Assembly (NCBI GenBank): GCA_022712975.1
Contig: JAFLJO010000129.1
Coordinates: 1 to 54,402, forward strand
Source: Desulfocapsa sp.
GTDB taxonomy: Bacteria; Desulfobacterota; Desulfobulbia; Desulfobulbales; Desulfocapsaceae
Reading direction: 5' to 3'
DNA length: 54,402 nucleotides
Shown here: piece by piece, positions 16,723 through 26,050 of the stretch
How positions within the stretch are numbered: position 1 is the first letter of the stretch
How the letters are laid out: each line of letters starts with the position of its first letter
Notes under the pieces: generated by a model
The model's database searches: none
Seen by the model: the letters and a program-made list of their open reading frames with translations, nothing else
What the model was told of the DNA's origin: nothing
Position numbers and translations under genes: made by a program

Positions 16723-19132
16723 TATCGATTGATTTCTGATCCATAATTTTATGCAAAATCGCAGGCAGTGATCCAGGCTGCAAATAATCTTCGCCAAGTC
16801 CCTGCTTGAAGATTTTAGAAGATCGCTTAGCAAGATCATCCCAGCTTAAATACCCATTTTCCCTTGCAATAGTCTTAAAAAGAAACTCATTATAAGGATT
16901 GTTAATCACAGCCTTACCGGTTCCCACTGTTGCCAGAATATCCACATTATTATTAAATAAAGCAGCAAGATCAGAATAGGCACGTATCCCGCCACAGGAG
17001 CCAAGACTCATAAAACGCTGTTTACTCATTAAATCAGTGCGGCTTATTTCTCCATCTTCCACTAACTCACTTATGGGATCTAACAACTGTTCCGCACGCC
17101 AGTAACTATGACCGCGCTGGGCGAACATCTCATGTCCGCCGGTCAAAAACTGTTTTAGGAGTTTTCTCTGTGTTGCCTCCCCCTGAAACATAAATACAGA
17201 ATGGGATATCTCTATTTTGTTCACTGTTTTTACCCAATCCAGCACCAGAGGATTCCTGGACTGTAAGCGAAACATTGCAGACAATGTTTTACTGGGAGCT
17301 TGCGGATAATTTTGTATCAGATTTACAGCCTCAGAAAAGACAGGTGCTGTAGCACCAAGTTTATACGATGGTGAAAGCCGTGGTCGATATCCCTGCTTAC
17401 TCAAAAAACGACAGTTGGAAAGATAGGACTGCCGACCGTCATCATCATCATGAAAAACTGACAAACTAGAGAGACGTCCATCGGATTTCCACTCTTTAAA
17501 GGCGGTTTTCGTATAATACTGTAAAGGAATAGCACCATAGTTATACATCATCATTCTGATGCGAATCTTGTCAACTTCTCCTACAAACTCTGGAAAATAC
17601 TCAAGATAATATTGGAGAATAACCCGTAGCTGGGTGGTGAAAACCGTATTTTGATCATGAATAGCAGAAAGCATTTCGCCAATAAGATAGGTTCGTGTAT
17701 CGGGATCAATGGTTTCAAGCAAGGTCATAAAAGTTGCTGAAAAAAGAATCAGGCTGTGCTCATCCTGAAAGGCCGATTGTATGACCAGATCAAGAACCAT
17801 TTTTTGTTCTTTGGGATCAACTGGAAAAAACATTGCGAGCTTGCCGCGCTGGGCAAGGCTTATAATAAAATCTGATACATGGTTATTTTCCGGATCAACA
17901 TCGAGAAGAAATCGAAGCAGATTCGCCTGGAAACCTTTTTCAATCCGATCCAATAATACAGGAACCAGGATATCACGAAAAGACGAATCGTATAATTCGC
18001 TCCCTTTGGAAAGAAGGATGTAATTATTGACCGTGGTGATTTCAGATGCTACCTGTATACGGGTCTTACTTGTAGCTTTTCGTAAAACTACAATTGCGCT
18101 TCCTTTTTGACCGCTGTTCAATGCATTGTAAAAAGACGTTTTGAACTGCTCCCGAACCCTCCAGTCCAGACGATTCCAAATTGTCTCCAGTGTGGCCACA
18201 GAACTTGCATTGAGGCTTCCAGACGAAAGTTCACGCCCCCGTATGTCGGTAACTGAATGAAGGTCATTTATCTTCCAGGTTAAGTAATCCGACGCTTCAG
18301 CAAGACCCTTTAGTACAATTGCCTTGTCACTGGGAGATTTTGCGAAAAACAGCCGCTCTTTGTCATCCTGACTTTTACTAAAGTAATATGCGACCAAGGC
18401 CAGAGCCTTTTCCGGAGTAATATCCTGCTTAAACAAACCGCGCGCATTCCAGGCATCGGCTCTGGAAAGAGTGGGAAGAAGAGCCATAATGGCCAATGCC
18501 TCATACGCATTTATTCCCTTCATTTTGCAGCATTCTTCCGTGGCCCACTGCTGCTGAGCATTCATGGATTCCAGTATACTTAAACCACGTTTCACTGTTT
18601 CATTGCTTTGGCCGGGAAGTACAAGAAAGGCCTTCAAAGCCCATCCTCCAGGCTCACTCATGTACCCTATACGATCAATATAAACCATCAGTTCAGAGGC
18701 TGAAACCACATCAACGAGTTCAAAGGCTGTCATGACACGACTGTGGGAGTACTCGAGTGTTTCAATCTTATTGAGAAATTTCCAGGAGAGTTCAGTGGTT
18801 GCCCCTTTCATGGTTACAAAGCGTTCAAAGAGGAGAAGGTTATCAAAACCAATTTTGGTGCTGATCAATTTTTTCATGATTGCGACAAGCTCTTCTGCTG
18901 TCACATCCTCAAGCTGACTAAAGGCTTGCATGGCTCGTTTATTGGTAAAGCTGAGCGCCCGGATCAAACCCTTATTGTATTCGAACAGCTCCTCATCGCC
19001 ACAAGCAACCCGGATAAAAGCCTCTGCTGCCTTGCTATACCCTTTATCTGGGATACTGGCATGAACCGTTGAAGGAATGCCAAAAAAAATCAGCAGGGCC
19101 AGTATATTAAACACACTTATTTGATGTCTCAT
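16709..19132 (-). CDS. Large exported protein with helical repeats and a putative clan CD (caspase-like) C-terminal domain
   Basis: An 807-residue protein with a clear signal peptide (NILALLIFFGIPSTVHASIP). The first 560 residues are Leu-rich and helical, like HEAT/TPR-type repeats, without a family I can name. An acidic motif DDDDGRQSYLSNCRFL (about residue 565) precedes a region with alternating strands. The C-terminal part has RGHSYW (His675) and, 38 residues later, LGSCGG (Cys713), the spacing and sequence style of the His/Cys dyad in caspase/gingipain-fold (clan CD) peptidases. I recall large Bacteroidota secreted proteins with similar DEDG, GHSYH and GSCGG motifs but cannot verify that here. 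Peptidase activity is inference; the domain could be inactive or a binding module. Its 3' end overlaps holA by 14 bases. Confidence 0.7.
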   Translation of the reverse strand: MRHQISVFNILALLIFFGIPSTVHASIPDKGYSKAAEAFIRVACGDEELFEYNKGLIRALSFTNKRAMQAFSQLEDVTAEELVAIMKKLISTKIGFDNLLLFERFVTMKGATTELSWKFLNKIETLEYSHSRVMTAFELVDVVSASELMVYIDRIGYMSEPGGWALKAFLVLPGQSNETVKRGLSILESMNAQQQWATEECCKMKGINAYEALAIMALLPTLSRADAWNARGLFKQDITPEKALALVAYYFSKSQDDKERLFFAKSPSDKAIVLKGLAEASDYLTWKINDLHSVTDIRGRELSSGSLNASSVATLETIWNRLDWRVREQFKTSFYNALNSGQKGSAIVVLRKATSKTRIQVASEITTVNNYILLSKGSELYDSSFRDILVPVLLDRIEKGFQANLLRFLLDVDPENNHVSDFIISLAQRGKLAMFFPVDPKEQKMVLDLVIQSAFQDEHSLILFSATFMTLLETIDPDTRTYLIGEMLSAIHDQNTVFTTQLRVILQYYLEYFPEFVGEVDKIRIRMMMYNYGAIPLQYYTKTAFKEWKSDGRLSSLSVFHDDDDGRQSYLSNCRFLSKQGYRPRLSPSYKLGATAPVFSEAVNLIQNYPQAPSKTLSAMFRLQSRNPLVLDWVKTVNKIEISHSVFMFQGEATQRKLLKQFLTGGHEMFAQRGHSYWRAEQLLDPISELVEDGEISRTDLMSKQRFMSLGSCGGIRAYSDLAALFNNNVDILATVGTGKAVINNPYNEFLFKTIARENGYLSWDDLAKRSSKIFKQGLGEDYLQPGSLPAILHKIMDQKSIDNGIN

Positions 19133-19350
19133 CTATTATTTTATCGATCAGGTTATTTAGTGTACGTTCCTTGCTGAGGTCTTATTGCCTCCTTGGCCTT
19201 CTTCTTTCTGCTAACCCTGTTTATACTGTATTTTTGAGATCCTTGCCTTGAAAAACACTTCGGCATTGCAGATCTCGGTCATCACGACCATGCTGCGTCA
19301 TAATTGTTCAACTTACTCCATGCACGTTCCTAATGCTATTCGAGGTAGCC

Positions 19351-19368
19351 AGGATAAGTGCAGACTCC
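19351..19368 (-). repeat. Diverged copy of the GGAGTCTGCGCTTACCT repeat
   Basis: The gap 19133-19408 (276 bases) has no gene I can support. It contains AGGATAAGTGCAGACTCC, which is the complement of the 17-mer repeat found at 37995 and 51800 with one inserted A and one substitution. It is flanked by CGTTCCTAATGCTATTCGAGG, also reminiscent of CGTTCC stretches near the other copies. Confidence 0.6.
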
Positions 19369-19408
19369 GAATGGACGTAGCTGGAGTGCTGCTGAACCGT
19401 TACAAGGA

Positions 19409-21520
19409 TTATGCAATAGAATTTCCATCAAGCTGAACCGCTAACTTTTTCCTTGTATTCACCACCATTTTACAGGTGAAATTTTCACACACATATGCGC
19501 TTGCCTTACCATCAATCTTTTGAACTGTAGCCATAAAGGGAAGGTACTCTTTCAGGAAAGCCTGATTTTCCCTGCCATCAGCAAGCAGCACCAAAGTATT
19601 AGGGAGATACCGGCTATAAACCTCACGCAGTAATTCTCTGGTGTCTCCATTATTCGTATCGCCCGCAATAACTATCTGTCTTGCTTTCCCCATCTGTAAG
19701 GCCATGGCACTGAGCATTAAGGGCATGGCTGCCGGATAGCTGCCAAGGATTTTTCCAAATGACTTAATACATTTTTCGGCCAACAGACCCCATTTTTTGT
19801 TTCCGGTTAAGGCTGACAAGCGAAGCAGATTGATGGCAGCCACAGAGTTCCCTGAAGGTTCCGCTCCATCATAGGCAGCTTTCATTCTCGCCAACAAATC
19901 AGCAGATTCAGGAGTGTCATAAAAACCACCTTTCTCATCACTGAACAGTGCAAGCTGTATTCCGGTAAGTTCTATTGCTTTTCGCAAACGTGATGGGTCG
20001 TGACTTGCCGCATACAGATCCAGTAAGCCTTGGATTAAAAAGCTGTAATCATCCAATCCTGCTGCGTAACGTGGTTCGCCATCCCGCCAGCGACGTTTCA
20101 GCTCACCGTTTACCACAAGAGTATTCAGGATAAAATCAGCTGCCCTGTCTGCTGCAAGAAGATAGCGATCATCTTCTAAAATCATGGCAGCCTGAGCAAA
20201 AGCTGAAATCATCAGACCGTTCCAGGCGGTGATAATTTTATCATCGAGATGTGGAGCTATTCGTGTTTTTCGTTTGTTCAGCAGTTTCAATTTCGCTTCG
20301 CCCAATAATTCATCCGCAACATCTGAGAGATCCTTCTCCTGATAGAGAATATTTCTCCCGATAAACTCTTTTTGCGGATCATCGAGAGCATTACCATTCT
20401 TTTTTACCCCGTAATACATTTTAAAGAAGCTAGCCTCTTTGGTATCTAACAAGGACTCAATCTCTTCTTCTGTCCAAAGATAGTATGCTCCTTCAGTATG
20501 CTCATCCGGGTTATAAGGGTTGATAGAATCGGCATCTTCTGCGGAATAAAAACCACCTTCAGGATGCTGCATATCCCGTAACACATACTCAAGGGTCTCA
20601 GTAACAACTCTTTTATATGCAGGGTTCCCACTAAGCTGAAAGGCAGATAAATACACTGAAACCAACTGGCTCTGGTCATAGAGCATCTTTTCAAAGTGCG
20701 GAACCCGCCATCTGCCATCCACTGAGTAACGGTGAAAACCACCACCAATTTGATCGTACATACCACCAGCGGCCATTTGCTCCAGAGTGAACAGAGCCAT
20801 ATCTCTAGCATTTTTATTGTCCGTGGTCTTGTAATAGCGAAGCAGGAAATCTATCACCACCGGTCGTGGAAATTTGGGTGCTTGGGCAAACCCTCCATAT
20901 TTTGGTTCATAACTCTCTTCTATCTGAGAAAACCCTGTGGTAATCCATGTTTTTTCAAGGATTGCCGATCCAGTATCACTGCCCTTTCTGATATGAGCTG
21001 TGATCTGATTTGCAGATAAGCTAATTTTTTTTCTATCATTCAGCCATACCTCGCGAATCCCCTGTAAAATCTCCATAAATCCAGGATGTCCATAAGCCGC
21101 ACGGGGAGGAAAATAGGTACCTGCGTAAAACGGTTTTGTATCCGGAAAAAGAAAAAGAGACATGGGCCAGCCGCCACTTCCGGTCATGGCCTGAGTTGCT
21201 TCCATATAAATCTGATCAATCCCTGGACGTTCTTCCCGATCCACCTTGATACAAATAAAGTGAGCATTAAGATAGTCAGCAATTTCCTGATCCTCAAAAG
21301 ACTCGTGAGCCATCACATGGCACCAGTGACAGGTGGAATAACCGATAGACAGGAAAATTGGTTTGTCCTCCACAACTGCTTTTGCAAGGGCTTCTTTTCC
21401 CCATGGATACCAGTCAACGGGGTTATAGACATGCTGTTGAAGGTATGGACTTTTTTCGTGGATTAAATGATTTGCCTGCTTATTTGTTAATCCTGTATTC
21501 TTTTTCTGTATATCTTTCAT
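19409..21520 (-). CDS. DUF255 thioredoxin-domain protein (YyaL / SSP411 family)
   Basis: A 703-residue protein from ATG 21520. An N-terminal thioredoxin-fold DUF255 domain begins [20 protein letters not shown] and carries the motif STCHWCHVM (C64/C67). A large six-hairpin glycosidase-like helical region fills the rest. The family (human SPATA20 relative) is widespread; its biochemical role is not firmly known. I place the start at 21520 because AGGGAG lies five bases upstream. In-frame codons continue upstream (TTG 21580) and encode a hydrophobic stretch ending AQASGA that looks like a signal peptide, but a TAA at 21596-21598 cuts it off from an ATG at 21619. The protein is therefore probably cytoplasmic as read, unless TTG 21580 is used. 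Confidence 0.9.
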   Translation of the reverse strand: MKDIQKKNTGLTNKQANHLIHEKSPYLQQHVYNPVDWYPWGKEALAKAVVEDKPIFLSIGYSTCHWCHVMAHESFEDQEIADYLNAHFICIKVDREERPGIDQIYMEATQAMTGSGGWPMSLFLFPDTKPFYAGTYFPPRAAYGHPGFMEILQGIREVWLNDRKKISLSANQITAHIRKGSDTGSAILEKTWITTGFSQIEESYEPKYGGFAQAPKFPRPVVIDFLLRYYKTTDNKNARDMALFTLEQMAAGGMYDQIGGGFHRYSVDGRWRVPHFEKMLYDQSQLVSVYLSAFQLSGNPAYKRVVTETLEYVLRDMQHPEGGFYSAEDADSINPYNPDEHTEGAYYLWTEEEIESLLDTKEASFFKMYYGVKKNGNALDDPQKEFIGRNILYQEKDLSDVADELLGEAKLKLLNKRKTRIAPHLDDKIITAWNGLMISAFAQAAMILEDDRYLLAADRAADFILNTLVVNGELKRRWRDGEPRYAAGLDDYSFLIQGLLDLYAASHDPSRLRKAIELTGIQLALFSDEKGGFYDTPESADLLARMKAAYDGAEPSGNSVAAINLLRLSALTGNKKWGLLAEKCIKSFGKILGSYPAAMPLMLSAMALQMGKARQIVIAGDTNNGDTRELLREVYSRYLPNTLVLLADGRENQAFLKEYLPFMATVQKIDGKASAYVCENFTCKMVVNTRKKLAVQLDGNSIA

Positions 21521-22036
21521 CAGATCTCCCTGTTCTGCTCCCGAGGCTTGAGCAGTCATCGTGAAAGCAGTGGTTATCAATAGAACAATAATGAGTTACG
21601 TGTGTATTCTTTCTCTCATATTCAGATACAATATATATAAGCACAGATTAATCAATAAACATTATTAATATTATCTAGCTGTAAAATATCAACTTCTGCT
21701 ACCTGGCAAACTTCAACCATAATTTATTGCTGCGTTGCAACTCCTTCCTGCACAAATGTTTCAAGACTTTTCTGATTTTGCCTGTTGAAACAGTAAACTC
21801 CCCTATATCGAAACCACGTCCAAAGACCTGATATAAATTTTTTTTAAAAAAACACAAACCAACCTATCCTTTTTGAAAGGTTGCTGATCAAAAGCTCCTG
21901 ATTAGGCCGCCCAGGCTCCCAGATTTTATTTTTTTCTTTTCCTCTGCGGAAAAATTTCATTTCTTCCATCCAATACGATATAGTAAAATATTAATAAAAT
22001 GAATATGCAATCAGACAGTCACCATTAGAGGAAGGT
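21521..22036. other. Divergent intergenic region with interrupted signal-peptide remnant
   Basis: About 500 bases between the divergent YyaL-family and NifM-like genes. On the minus strand, 21619-21521 reads as M-R-E-R-I-H-T-stop followed in the same frame by a hydrophobic leader, see the YyaL entry. The remainder is AT-rich and should hold both promoters; I see TATA-like hexamers (for example TATAGT near 21978) but no convincing -35/-10 pair. No RNA gene or repeat of the window families is evident. Confidence 0.5.
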
Positions 22037-22915
22037 ATGCAGCAGGAAAACGGTAAAAAAAAGATTGACCCAATGCTGTCATTTCACCTTATGAAATTTG
22101 CATTTCAGGATTATCAGAAAACTATCTACCACCTGACAAAGCAAGAATATAAAAAAGCTTATCAGCATGCAAATGAAGAAATGTTGCTTCATAAAGTTAT
22201 TCTAAGTTGTCAAGAATCATGCTGCGTGGTTATCCCCGAACCTATCCTGTACCAAACACTTCATGGGGTAATAAACGAATACCCGAGTAAAGAGCACTTT
22301 CATACAATTCTTCAGGAAAGCAATATTTCCCTGGCAGACTATACGATTGCACTACACAATGATCTTCGCGTAGAAACCATACTTGCACGTGTAGCCTGTA
22401 ATATACAGTCGGTTACAACTGCTGATATGTTTCGTTACTTCAACAACAATAAAACAGAATTTTATCAGCCGGAACAACGCAGTGCCAGCAATATCCAGAT
22501 CCGGTATGACCTCTTATCACCAGTTGAAACAGCATCGGCTCGTCAAGAGATAAGCATGATTCACCGGAGGGTATGCAAAAATCCGGAGACGTTTAAAGAA
22601 GAAGCAAAGTTCTTTGTAGGTTGCAACACAGTAACTGCTGATGGTTTTCCTGGAAAATTTACAGCGGGAGAACTTTGCCATAAACTGGATAAGGTTCTTT
22701 TCTCACTCGCACCGGGAGAAATCAGCCCAATTATTGAAAACTCCCGCGGATTCAACATCATCCAGTGTACTAAAATATATCCTGAAAAACATATTAACTT
22801 CGGTGAAGCCACTCCAGCAATTTTTGCCATCCTCCACAAGAAAAATCAACTTAAGGCCTGCCGTATCTGGCTGCAAAAGCTCATTCAACTGCCCAAACAG
22901 GAACAGCAGCAGTGA
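22037..22915 (+). CDS. NifM-like peptidyl-prolyl cis-trans isomerase (parvulin type)
   Basis: A 292-residue protein with no signal peptide. The N-terminal half is helical, SurA/NifM-like. The C-terminal half is a parvulin rotamase: FYQPEQRSASNIQIRY, then KLDKVLFSLAPGEISPIIENSRGFNIIQCTKI in separate short motifs. The arrangement (PEQR strand, LF-SLA, G-F-I-C-I) resembles NifM, the foldase needed for nitrogenase Fe protein. No nif genes are present in the window, so a different client is possible. A purine-rich AGAGGAAGG precedes the ATG. The stop overlaps the GTG start of the next gene by 4 bases, which suggests coupled translation. Confidence 0.72.
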   Translation: MQQENGKKKIDPMLSFHLMKFAFQDYQKTIYHLTKQEYKKAYQHANEEMLLHKVILSCQESCCVVIPEPILYQTLHGVINEYPSKEHFHTILQESNISLADYTIALHNDLRVETILARVACNIQSVTTADMFRYFNNNKTEFYQPEQRSASNIQIRYDLLSPVETASARQEISMIHRRVCKNPETFKEEAKFFVGCNTVTADGFPGKFTAGELCHKLDKVLFSLAPGEISPIIENSRGFNIIQCTKIYPEKHINFGEATPAIFAILHKKNQLKACRIWLQKLIQLPKQEQQQ

Positions 22916-24579
22916 ACAACTACACGACAGCAAACCCTGTTAATTCTGTTCCAACCATTCTTTTTCAAACAGAATCTGTCACAGATTCCAGCAACAACTC
23001 GTTTCAGACAATGGAGCTGGTACGAAAAGATCAGGCCCTTGTTCAGTTAACAGATCCTTCAGGACCTCTGCCAACAAATCCGACAGAGCTTATTCATGGC
23101 AAACATACACGACTCTCTGCTGACAAAAATACACTTCTGGCAGACATCGACGGCTACCCCTTGCTTTCAAAAAAAAGAAGCAGTAAGGGGAATTTGATCC
23201 TGGTTGAAATACTACCTCTTGTATCTATTGCAGATGATAAAATGCGGGCAAGCATTACACTTTATCCGCCTGTTCGTGGCTGTCCTGAGCTTAGCAGTGA
23301 GCTTCTCTTTGAAATCCTTACGGATAACGGAGTACGGTTCGGTCTTTCCCCTGAGTATCTGAATGCCATGCTCACACACTGCCGGGAAGAGAATGCTCTG
23401 CTAAAAGATAAAACAGTGTCCCGGGGTCTGCTTCCTCTTAATGGCAAGGACAGTTTTCTCAGATTTGCCATCGAAGTAGGGCCGCTGCCCGGGAAACTTC
23501 TGGGAAACGGGAAAATAGATTTCCGCGAACGCAAAATGTTTGTGGGGGTCGCCCAAGGGCAAACAATCGCCACCCGAATTCCTGCCACGAAGGGCACTCC
23601 CGGACTCAATGTTTCCGGTGACGAATTTCCACAGGTACCCGGAAAGGATATCCCCGTCACAGTTTCAGATGATGCTGAATATGACGAGAAGAGTGGACTA
23701 ATACGAGCCCTCCATTGCGGGGTTCTCTCGATGGTAGGTGAAAACTCCATCAAGGTATGTGCAAAACATACCATCTCTGGAAACATTGACTACAGTACCG
23801 GAAACATTGAGTCGCATGGTGCAGTGGAAATAGACGGAACCATACTGCCGGGGTTTAAAGTAAATATCCACGGCGATCTGTTACTGGGTGGGAATGCACG
23901 ATCAGCCACCATTAACTGTCAGGGTAACCTTGTAATTAAAGGCGGAATCATTGGCAAGCGGTGCAAAGTTACAGTTAAGGGGGAGGCAGATTTTAAGTTT
24001 ATGGAACAGGGACGTCTCAGGGTAAATGGAAACGTTATCATCCGCAAGCAGGCCTATTATGCCAGAATCATGGCAGATGGCGAAATACACTGTGAAGCGT
24101 CCAGCCAAATCATCTCCGGCGTATTAATGAGTGGGAAAAGTCTTGATCTTGGAAATGTTGGATCGCCCAATTCTCCTGCGGCACTCCTTGCCGCAGGTGT
24201 TGCGCCGGGACGATATCTGCGCTACCTGAGTATGCGAGCCAAGCTTCGCGAAATGGAGCAGGAACGCCTTCTTTTTCTCCAGCGTTTTGGTCTGAAAAAG
24301 AAAATCCCCCTTCGCAAATCGCTGGAAGAATCCATCTGTACCCTCCACCAGGACATGGCCAAACTCAATCTGGTTCCAGAAACCTCTGCCAATGCTGAAG
24401 ACACTGGAGAAGAGTATTTAAGTGGAGTAACAATCACGATTAAAGGGACAATATTCTGTGGAACTGAATTGCAGATTGGCAATGTCACAAAAATTCTGGA
24501 GCAGGATTTCACTTCAGTTTGCTTTTCATTGGATAAATACAAGAACGCAATAATAGAAAGTAATTTACGGGAGAAATAA
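22912..24579 (+). CDS. FapA family (DUF342) protein
   Basis: A 555-residue cytoplasmic protein. From about residue 170 it carries the DUF342 signature (GKIDFRERKMFVGVAQGQ, ATKGTPGLNVSGDEFP) followed by a right-handed beta-helix region rich in Gly-Asn turns (GNIESHGAVEIDGTILPG, INCQGNLVIKGGIIG) and a C-terminal coiled coil (MRAKLREMEQERLLFLQRFG). FapA proteins are linked to flagellar polar placement or surface-structure assembly in some bacteria, but many family members lie outside flagellar loci, as here. The GTG start is fixed by a 4-base overlap with the preceding gene; the stop overlaps the next ATG by one base (TAATG). Confidence 0.85.
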   Translation: MNNYTTANPVNSVPTILFQTESVTDSSNNSFQTMELVRKDQALVQLTDPSGPLPTNPTELIHGKHTRLSADKNTLLADIDGYPLLSKKRSSKGNLILVEILPLVSIADDKMRASITLYPPVRGCPELSSELLFEILTDNGVRFGLSPEYLNAMLTHCREENALLKDKTVSRGLLPLNGKDSFLRFAIEVGPLPGKLLGNGKIDFRERKMFVGVAQGQTIATRIPATKGTPGLNVSGDEFPQVPGKDIPVTVSDDAEYDEKSGLIRALHCGVLSMVGENSIKVCAKHTISGNIDYSTGNIESHGAVEIDGTILPGFKVNIHGDLLLGGNARSATINCQGNLVIKGGIIGKRCKVTVKGEADFKFMEQGRLRVNGNVIIRKQAYYARIMADGEIHCEASSQIISGVLMSGKSLDLGNVGSPNSPAALLAAGVAPGRYLRYLSMRAKLREMEQERLLFLQRFGLKKKIPLRKSLEESICTLHQDMAKLNLVPETSANAEDTGEEYLSGVTITIKGTIFCGTELQIGNVTKILEQDFTSVCFSLDKYKNAIIESNLREK

Positions 24580-25271
24580 TGTTTGTCAAACTCTGGATGC
24601 ATCAGGACGTTATCAGCATAAATCATGAAACGCCGCTTGGTCAGGCTAAAGAGATCATTGACCAGCATCATCTTAGGCGTATTCCCGTTGTTGAAGGGGA
24701 TAAGCTGGTTGGAATCATAACCAAAAACGACATCGATAGAGCCTTGCCTTCTGCTGTTGACTCCTCTGTCAGCTGGGAAGACCAGATCATCGCCACCCAA
24801 GCAAAAGTATCCTCATTTATGACAGAGTCTCCTATTACAGCACACCCCATGGATCCACTGGAAAATGTGATTCTTCTCATGCGTAGATTCAAAATTGCTG
24901 CTGTCCCTGTGGTTGGGGAAGATGAGCAACTTGTCGGGATAATTACCGAGAGTGATATCTTTCAGGCCTTTACGGAAATTTTAGGGGCAGAGGATAAAGG
25001 GACACGAATTGAGATGCAGATAAGTAAAAAGAGCTCAGCCATTTATGCTGTCACTGATATCTGTAAACAGTTTGATATGAATTTAAGCGCTATCACAGTG
25101 TATAAAAATTTCAGCCATGATCAGCAACTTCTCACCATCCGGGTAAGCGGTGAAAAAATAGATGATATGGTTGATGCTCTTTGGGATTCGGGAGCGAAAG
25201 TTAATCGGGTTTTGGGGGAATCAGGACTGGACCAGGAACGGGAGCTAAATAACTTGAACATGATGCTCTGA
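24579..25271 (+). CDS. CBS-pair and ACT domain protein
   Basis: A 230-residue soluble regulator. Two CBS domains at about 1-62 and 80-142 (IPVVEGDKLVGIITKNDI, VPVVGEDEQLVGIITESDI) form an adenosyl-ligand module. An ACT-like domain follows at about 145-225 (YAVTDICKQFDMNLSAITVY, LTIRVSGEKIDDMVDALW), which usually binds amino acids. It resembles AcuB-type regulators; whether it acts on an enzyme or a transporter is not visible. It is the last gene of the NifM-like/FapA/CBS-ACT operon and converges on yedF, 51 bases away. Confidence 0.85.
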   Translation: MFVKLWMHQDVISINHETPLGQAKEIIDQHHLRRIPVVEGDKLVGIITKNDIDRALPSAVDSSVSWEDQIIATQAKVSSFMTESPITAHPMDPLENVILLMRRFKIAAVPVVGEDEQLVGIITESDIFQAFTEILGAEDKGTRIEMQISKKSSAIYAVTDICKQFDMNLSAITVYKNFSHDQQLLTIRVSGEKIDDMVDALWDSGAKVNRVLGESGLDQERELNNLNMML

Positions 25272-25322
25272 GGGCAGAAGCAACAATGGGAAGAGAGATA
25301 TCCAACTCCTGCGTCAGTTCCC

Positions 25323-25937
25323 CTAAAAAGGACTGACAAGTTTGCCTGCAGAAGACATGGTATTCATAATATCATACATATTCGTTATGGTTCCGGCCTT
25401 CTGTTCTTTTTCAAGCTTAAAAAATTCAAGACAGGTGCCGCAAACCCAGATGACGACGCCTTTTTTTTCCAGATCCTGCAAAGCTTCCAGAGTCTTGCCA
25501 TCTGTGGTTACCAATTTTACCCCGCCATTATACACAAGGATATGTGAAGGAAGAGGAGAGACTTCTGCAATAGTGGTAACATAGGTCTGTAGCAGAGCCC
25601 ATCCAAGTTCTGCCGAACCACGCCCCATGGAATCAGAGGAAATCACATAAACCAGATTGCTGTTTCCTGGAAGTTCACAGTGATAGTCACCTTCTTTAAG
25701 AGAGTCTTTGCCGTCAGCCGTATCACCGGGAATAAGAGTAATATGAAAAGTATCATTATCATTGGGAATCACACTCACTTCACATCCCTGACTTTTGCCA
25801 AAACGAAGCACGTTTTCCCGTGATGCCTCGTTATCAACCATCACTATAAAGGCTTGCTGCAATTTTTTTTCTAACTGTGCCTTTGCCCGTAACACAGGCT
25901 CAGGACAATGTAATCCTATGCAGTTCAATATTTCCAT
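25323..25937 (-). CDS. yedF: YedF family sulfurtransferase-like protein (TusA plus DsrE-like)
   Basis: A 204-residue fusion. The N-terminal 75 residues are TusA-like with the sulfur-carrier motif GLHCPEPVL (C11). The C-terminal 105 residues are a DsrE/F-like domain ending with VWVCGTCLEFF. This architecture is the YedF protein found in many anaerobes beside selenium or sulfur metabolism genes; the precise reaction is unproven. An AAGGA Shine-Dalgarno lies six bases before the ATG. It has a 113-base gap to the upstream coiled-coil gene, containing that gene's terminator, so yedF probably has its own promoter or relies on readthrough. Confidence 0.88.
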   Translation of the reverse strand: MEILNCIGLHCPEPVLRAKAQLEKKLQQAFIVMVDNEASRENVLRFGKSQGCEVSVIPNDNDTFHITLIPGDTADGKDSLKEGDYHCELPGNSNLVYVISSDSMGRGSAELGWALLQTYVTTIAEVSPLPSHILVYNGGVKLVTTDGKTLEALQDLEKKGVVIWVCGTCLEFFKLEKEQKAGTITNMYDIMNTMSSAGKLVSPF

Positions 25938-25988
25938 AAAAGATCCTTTTTCGCTTCGTTGATAACTATTTCTACTCTGTACTTTTCG

Positions 25989-26029
25989 AAAAAAAAGCTG
26001 TCATATCCCTTTTCAGGTATAGGCAGCTT
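25989..26029 (-). terminator. Rho-independent terminator after the coiled-coil gene
   Basis: On the minus strand the stem AAGCTG-C-CTATACC pairs with GGATATG-A-CAGCTT around a TGAAAAG loop and runs straight into TTTTTT. It lies 22 bases downstream of the stop at 26051. This is the cleanest intrinsic terminator in the window. Confidence 0.85.
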
Positions 26030-26050
26030 AATAAAATCAAAAACTTTAAA

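Noticed and set aside
24222..24800. A 192-codon minus-strand frame across the fapA/CBS-ACT junction
   Set aside because: It is antisense to two well-supported coupled genes, and no family pattern or ribosome site is visible.
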